Source: an uncultured Acidimicrobiales bacterium (GTDB taxonomy: Bacteria > Actinomycetota > Acidimicrobiia > Acidimicrobiales > UBA10347). Taken from it: a stretch of 8,009 nt of DNA. The stretch is from assembly GCA_937942965.1 (NCBI GenBank), contig CALDGN010000182.1, positions 1 to 8,009 of the forward strand, written 5' to 3'. This document shows, piece after piece, positions 4,909-8,009 of the stretch. Positions within the stretch are counted from its first letter, which is position 1; each line of letters opens with the position of its first letter. The position numbers and the translations under genes were made by a program. A model generated the notes under the pieces. That model saw only the letters and a program-made list of their open reading frames with translations, was not told the DNA's origin and did no database searches.

Positions 4909-5294
4909 AATTCGGCGAACAGGTCGACCCCGTTGCCGTCGGGGTCGTGCACCGTCGCATACCGCTGGCCCCAGAACGCATCCCAGGGCTCGAGGTGGCT
5001 GTGGTACCCGGCTTCAACCAGGCGATCGTGTGTGGCATCGACGTCGGCGGGGGAGTCGCACAGGAACGCCAGCGCCACCCGTGGCGACCCGGTGGGAGCG
5101 ACGTAGGAGTCGTCGAACGAGGTGATTGTCGACACCGGATCCCACGCAAGTCGGATGCCGCCGGAAAGCGTGATCTCCACATGCGGTTGTTCGTCGGCGT
5201 CCTCGGGGATCTCGAAGCCGAGGAGCCGGTAGAAGGCCAACGAGGCGGGCAGATCCTGGGCGACGATGCCGATCATGTCGAGCTTCGGAGTCAT
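4890..5294 (-). CDS. VOC superfamily (glyoxalase/bleomycin-resistance fold) protein
   Basis: This is a 134-aa protein with two beta-alpha-beta-beta-beta modules: the first begins KLDMIGIVAQDLPASLAFYRLLGFEIPE (shown as residues 4-31, key part FYRLLGF at 21-27), the second begins PRVALAFLCDSPADVDA and ends HDPDGNGVDLF. Members are dioxygenases, isomerases, fosfomycin- or bleomycin-resistance proteins, or binding proteins. The position usually held by the first metal histidine is Met7, and the usual late glutamate in DPDGNxxEL is Asp124. It may therefore bind no metal, or bind it differently; a ligand-binding role is possible. The frame is open upstream, but ATG 5294 is where the domain begins and a TACCGT box lies 7 nt before it, as for a leaderless mRNA. 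It diverges from the cyclase-ATPase gene across 84 bp. Confidence 0.85.
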   Translation of the reverse strand: MTPKLDMIGIVAQDLPASLAFYRLLGFEIPEDADEQPHVEITLSGGIRLAWDPVSTITSFDDSYVAPTGSPRVALAFLCDSPADVDATHDRLVEAGYHSHLEPWDAFWGQRYATVHDPDGNGVDLFAELGEPQS

Positions 5295-5301
5295 GACCGA
5301 A

Positions 5302-5307
5302 ACGGTA
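5302..5307 (-). promoter_or_regulatory. Proposed leaderless -10 box of the VOC gene
   Basis: TACCGT on the minus strand lies 7 nt before the ATG at 5294. No clear -35 is seen at 16-18 nt. No Shine-Dalgarno sequence lies between the box and the start. Confidence 0.4.
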
Positions 5308-5344
5308 CCGCGAACTCGCTCCTGAGCAGCGTCGCCGACCTTGC

Positions 5345-5372
5345 GTGACTGAGCGACCGGGCGAGCTACGGT
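5345..5372 (+). promoter_or_regulatory. Proposed leaderless promoter of the cyclase-ATPase gene
   Basis: GTGACT (5345-5350, four of six matches to TTGACA) and TACGGT (5367-5372) are 16 nt apart. The -10 box ends 6 nt before the GTG at 5379. The 84-bp region between 5295 and 5378 thus carries divergent promoters for the VOC and cyclase-ATPase genes. Confidence 0.45.
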
Positions 5373-5378
5373 GAAGCA

Positions 5379-8009
5379 GTGACGGGTGAGGGGTTGGGAG
5401 TCGGCGCAATACTCAATGTCGACATGGTCGGGTCGACCCACCTGTTGGTGTCGCTCGGCGTCGACGCACAGATCACCGCGTTGAACCAACTGCACCGCAT
5501 CGTCGGGCACGCGGCGTCCGAACGCGACGGCGAGGTTCGCGACAGCTCTGGCGACGGCATCGTGGTTCGATTCGCGTCGGTGTCGCACGCCATGATGGCC
5601 GCCATCGAAGTGCGTGACGCCGTGGCGTCGGCAGAGGAGTTCGAGGTGCGGGTCGGCATCGACCTTGCCGAAGGCGATACGGCCAGCGCCGAGTCGGTCG
5701 AGCGAGCGTGCCCGCCGGGTGGGGTGGCGGTACACGATCGGGTGTATCGATGCCTGCGGAGTGCCGCACCCGAACTCGAGTTCTCCGCATTGACCGGCGC
5801 CTCGCACGAGTTGCGAACGCCGTCGACCGACGCGTTGCGCGTGTTGGAGAAGGCTCGCCACGACGCCCGGTTGAAGGTGGTGTTGTTCTCGAACGGATCA
5901 GACCGGGCGGCCGTGAGGATTTCCGAGTTGGTGCTCGGTGACGCGGACTGCGCCGTGGTCGACACGAACGGCAACGGACATGTTGCGATCTTTCGATCGG
6001 CTCGCGCCGCAGTTGAGGCCGCAGCCGAACTGCACGCCGTTGGTGCCGCTGCAGCGCTTGACGTCGAGACCAGCGACGCGGTGCGGTTCCGCATCGGCAT
6101 CTCGCTCGGAGAAGTGGTGGTCGACGGAGTCCAGGTCTTCGGTCAGGCGATGATTGAGGCTGCTCGGTTGCATGACTACGGCGAGGAAGGCACGACGCTG
6201 ATCGAGTCGGGTGCAGCAGCGGTGGCCGATGTTGCCAATGGAGAGTCGTTGGGTCCGGTGGCGCTGAAGGGCTTTTCGGAGTCCGTCGAAGCTGTAGCCG
6301 TGGCGGCCGGCCCGGTTCTGCCACTGATCGAGCTGCCGGCGGTGCTGCGACGTCCGCGCCGCTTCGGATTCACTGGCCGGTCCGTCCAACTGAACGCACT
6401 GCGAACCGCTTGGTCGAAGGTGAAGCGTGGTGAGCTCTGCGCCTCGATGGTCATCGGCGAAGAAGGCGTGGGCAAGACCCGGCTCGTGCAGGAGTTTGCG
6501 TCGGAGGTGTTCGATGACGGTTCTGTGGTGCTGCTCGGCTCCTGCTTCGAAGAAGTCGAGCGACCGTTTCAGCCGATCGTCGACGTGCTGCGAGCAATGG
6601 CCGACGTCGACAGTGATGTGGCGTCGGCGGTTCGTGGGGACGGCGGGCATTTCGGAGTGCTGTTCGATGCCTCGGGCGTAACCCCTCAGTCAGCCGACAC
6701 CGACCGCCATCACCTCTTCGGGGCGGTGTCTGGCGCACTGCGACGTTTGGCACAACGCCGACCGGTCCTGCTGGTCATCGATGATGTCCAGTGGGCGTCG
6801 CTCGACATGTTGCAGCTCCTCGAATGGGTGATGTCGAACACCGATCCCTCCAGGGTCATGCTCCTCGCAACGTGTCGAGTCGAGGCGCTCGATCACGCGC
6901 ACAGTGCCGAGCGACTACTGGAAACTCGCCGCGATGGCGTGTCGTTCGAGCGGCATCACATCGAGCGGCTGTCGATGGCCGAGGTGTCGGCGATGCTGGA
7001 ATCTCGGGTCGGACGGGCGCTCGAAGGGCCCGAGGTCGCCATGGCGCAACACGTCATGGAGATCACCGGAGGGAGCCCGCTCTACGCCGAAGAGGTCATG
7101 ACGCACTTTGCCGCCACAGGCGTGATCCGCGAGCGTGACGGCGACTGGGAGCTGCGCATGGCGCCGGAGGATCTCCCGATTCCCGAATCGGTCACCGACC
7201 TCATGGGCGCACGCCTGCGTCGGCTGGACGATGACGTACTGGGCGTCTTGACGGTGGCGGCGGTGATGGGGCCGACCTTCGACTTCGAGATCGTTGCTGC
7301 GGTGATGGACCGGTCGGTCGACGACGTGCTCGACGCCGTCGACGTCGCCGCTGATGCCCGCCTGGTCCACGAAGACGACCGCGGCGAGCCCAGTGTGTTC
7401 GCCGACGAGATCGTTCGAGCGGCGCTCCTCAGCCGGGTCCGGTCGAGTCGGCGGGCTCGCATGCATCGGAAAATCGCGGAAGTGCTCGAACGCGATCGGG
7501 CTCACGAGTTTGCGCAGATCGCGCGGCATTGGGAGGCGTCGGTCGGCACCGATGCCAAGCGCAACGCCATCACCGCGCTGGGCCAAGTCATTCAGCGGAA
7601 CCTGAACGCGGCCGCCTACGAATCAGCCGCCGACGGCTCGCAGCGCGTGATCGACTTGCATCGCCAGCTCGGCGATGACGACCCGGCGGTGCTCGGCAGG
7701 ACCTACTACGCCCTGGGTTCGGCGCTGCGCACGCTCGGACGGCCGGGCTACAAGGAGCCATTGGCGGCTGCGGCGACCTGTGCTCGGATCACCGCCGATG
7801 GGGCACTGCTCGGGCGTGCCGCAGTGGCCATGATGCGACCCGGCGCGTGGTATCCCGAAGCGGGAGTTGTCGACGGCGAGATCATCGAGATGTGCGAAGA
7901 CGCACTCGTGCTGCTGGATGCAGATCATCCGTTGCGGCCACGGGTGCTGGCTGCGTTGGCCACGAACTTGGCGTATCACCCAGACGTCGAGCGGCGCCGC
8001 TCGCTCTTA
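5379..8009 (+). CDS. Tandem class III cyclase-like domains fused to a STAND/AAA ATPase and helical repeats (3' end outside window)
   Basis: The frame has no stop from GTG 5379 to the last base, giving 877 residues and continuing beyond. Domain 1 (about 8-155) is a nucleotidyl-cyclase fold: NVDMVGST with Asp15 and SSGDG with Asp59 are the two metal aspartates, and RVGIDLAEG (91-99) follows. The stretch that usually carries VNxAAR is missing, and the purine-binding Lys position is Asp55. Domain 2 (about 165-312) has the same fold, with LFSNGSD and TNGNG (Asn199 for the second aspartate), but keeps RIGISLGEVV and VFGQAMIEAARL with Arg263, plus LKGFSESVEAV. The ATPase follows: FTGR (331-334), Walker A GEEGVGKT (360-367), Walker B VLLVIDD (463-469) with QWAS, and ATCR. 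A winged-helix-like part (LPIPESVTDLM) and TPR-like helices come next. Such proteins are signalling ATPases, often ending in more repeats or a LuxR-type DNA-binding domain. Whether it makes cAMP is doubtful. Confidence 0.9.
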   Translation, partial: MTGEGLGVGAILNVDMVGSTHLLVSLGVDAQITALNQLHRIVGHAASERDGEVRDSSGDGIVVRFASVSHAMMAAIEVRDAVASAEEFEVRVGIDLAEGDTASAESVERACPPGGVAVHDRVYRCLRSAAPELEFSALTGASHELRTPSTDALRVLEKARHDARLKVVLFSNGSDRAAVRISELVLGDADCAVVDTNGNGHVAIFRSARAAVEAAAELHAVGAAAALDVETSDAVRFRIGISLGEVVVDGVQVFGQAMIEAARLHDYGEEGTTLIESGAAAVADVANGESLGPVALKGFSESVEAVAVAAGPVLPLIELPAVLRRPRRFGFTGRSVQLNALRTAWSKVKRGELCASMVIGEEGVGKTRLVQEFASEVFDDGSVVLLGSCFEEVERPFQPIVDVLRAMADVDSDVASAVRGDGGHFGVLFDASGVTPQSADTDRHHLFGAVSGALRRLAQRRPVLLVIDDVQWASLDMLQLLEWVMSNTDPSRVMLLATCRVEALDHAHSAERLLETRRDGVSFERHHIERLSMAEVSAMLESRVGRALEGPEVAMAQHVMEITGGSPLYAEEVMTHFAATGVIRERDGDWELRMAPEDLPIPESVTDLMGARLRRLDDDVLGVLTVAAVMGPTFDFEIVAAVMDRSVDDVLDAVDVAADARLVHEDDRGEPSVFADEIVRAALLSRVRSSRRARMHRKIAEVLERDRAHEFAQIARHWEASVGTDAKRNAITALGQVIQRNLNAAAYESAADGSQRVIDLHRQLGDDDPAVLGRTYYALGSALRTLGRPGYKEPLAAAATCARITADGALLGRAAVAMMRPGAWYPEAGVVDGEIIEMCEDALVLLDADHPLRPRVLAALATNLAYHPDVERRRSLL

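Noticed and set aside
4655..5125. 156-aa plus-strand frame
   Set aside because: It has low-complexity Arg/Ser/Cys/Pro composition, overlaps the VOC gene in antisense, and the frame at 4681-4878 has the better codon bias.
5802..5822. ASHELRTP (residues 141-148 of the cyclase-ATPase) looks like the histidine-kinase H-box
   Set aside because: It falls where the last strand of cyclase domain 1 should be, and a second cyclase-like domain follows directly. No DHp helix pair and no HATPase domain is seen, so the likeness is taken as chance.
5295..5861. Upstream extension of the VOC frame to 5861 (323 aa)
   Set aside because: This part is antisense to the cyclase domain, and the VOC fold begins at ATG 5294.

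Overview
The window comes from a high-GC bacterium with strongly GC-biased third codon positions. The dnaG-rpoD gene order, the SigA-type primary sigma factor and the frequent TANNNT boxes 6-8 nt before start codons point to an actinobacterium. Protein style suggests the Acidimicrobiia (Ilumatobacter-like), but that is an inference and not a database result. I see no insertion sequence, phage gene or CRISPR array.

Left part (1-2070): the 3' end of the DNA primase gene dnaG runs into rpoD, the housekeeping sigma factor. These are the core of the classical macromolecular-synthesis cluster. tRNA-Asn(GUU) follows with its own probable promoter and a textbook terminator. It faces a minus-strand CAU tRNA whose anticodon arm and variable region look like the lysidine-modified tRNA-Ile2 rather than elongator tRNA-Met.

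Middle part (2089-4531): two minus-strand genes of unknown function, one a very acidic 87-aa protein, lead towards the CAU tRNA. They diverge from a plus-strand inositol-monophosphatase-family gene across only 26 bp, in which the two proposed -10 boxes overlap. A six-transmembrane voltage-gated potassium channel gene follows.

Right part (4532-8009): a sparse stretch of about 150 bp carries a perfect 18-bp palindrome flanked by 9-bp direct repeats. A small uncertain ORF follows. It converges on a minus-strand VOC (glyoxalase-fold) gene, with a 10-bp stem over their stop codons. The VOC gene diverges from a long gene that stays open to the window edge (877 codons). That gene encodes two degenerate class III nucleotidyl-cyclase domains, a STAND/AAA-type ATPase and helical repeats. 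The two cyclase domains are damaged in different places: the first keeps the metal aspartates, the second keeps the arginine.

The genes do not form one pathway. The left part is core replication, transcription and translation, and the right part is signalling and transport. The recurring theme is probable leaderless transcription: five start codons lie 6-8 nt after a TANNNT hexamer (2932 minus, 2959, 3785, 5294 minus and 5379). The most interesting items are the tandem cyclase-ATPase, the overlapping divergent promoters, and the lack of any standard start codon for full-length rpoD.
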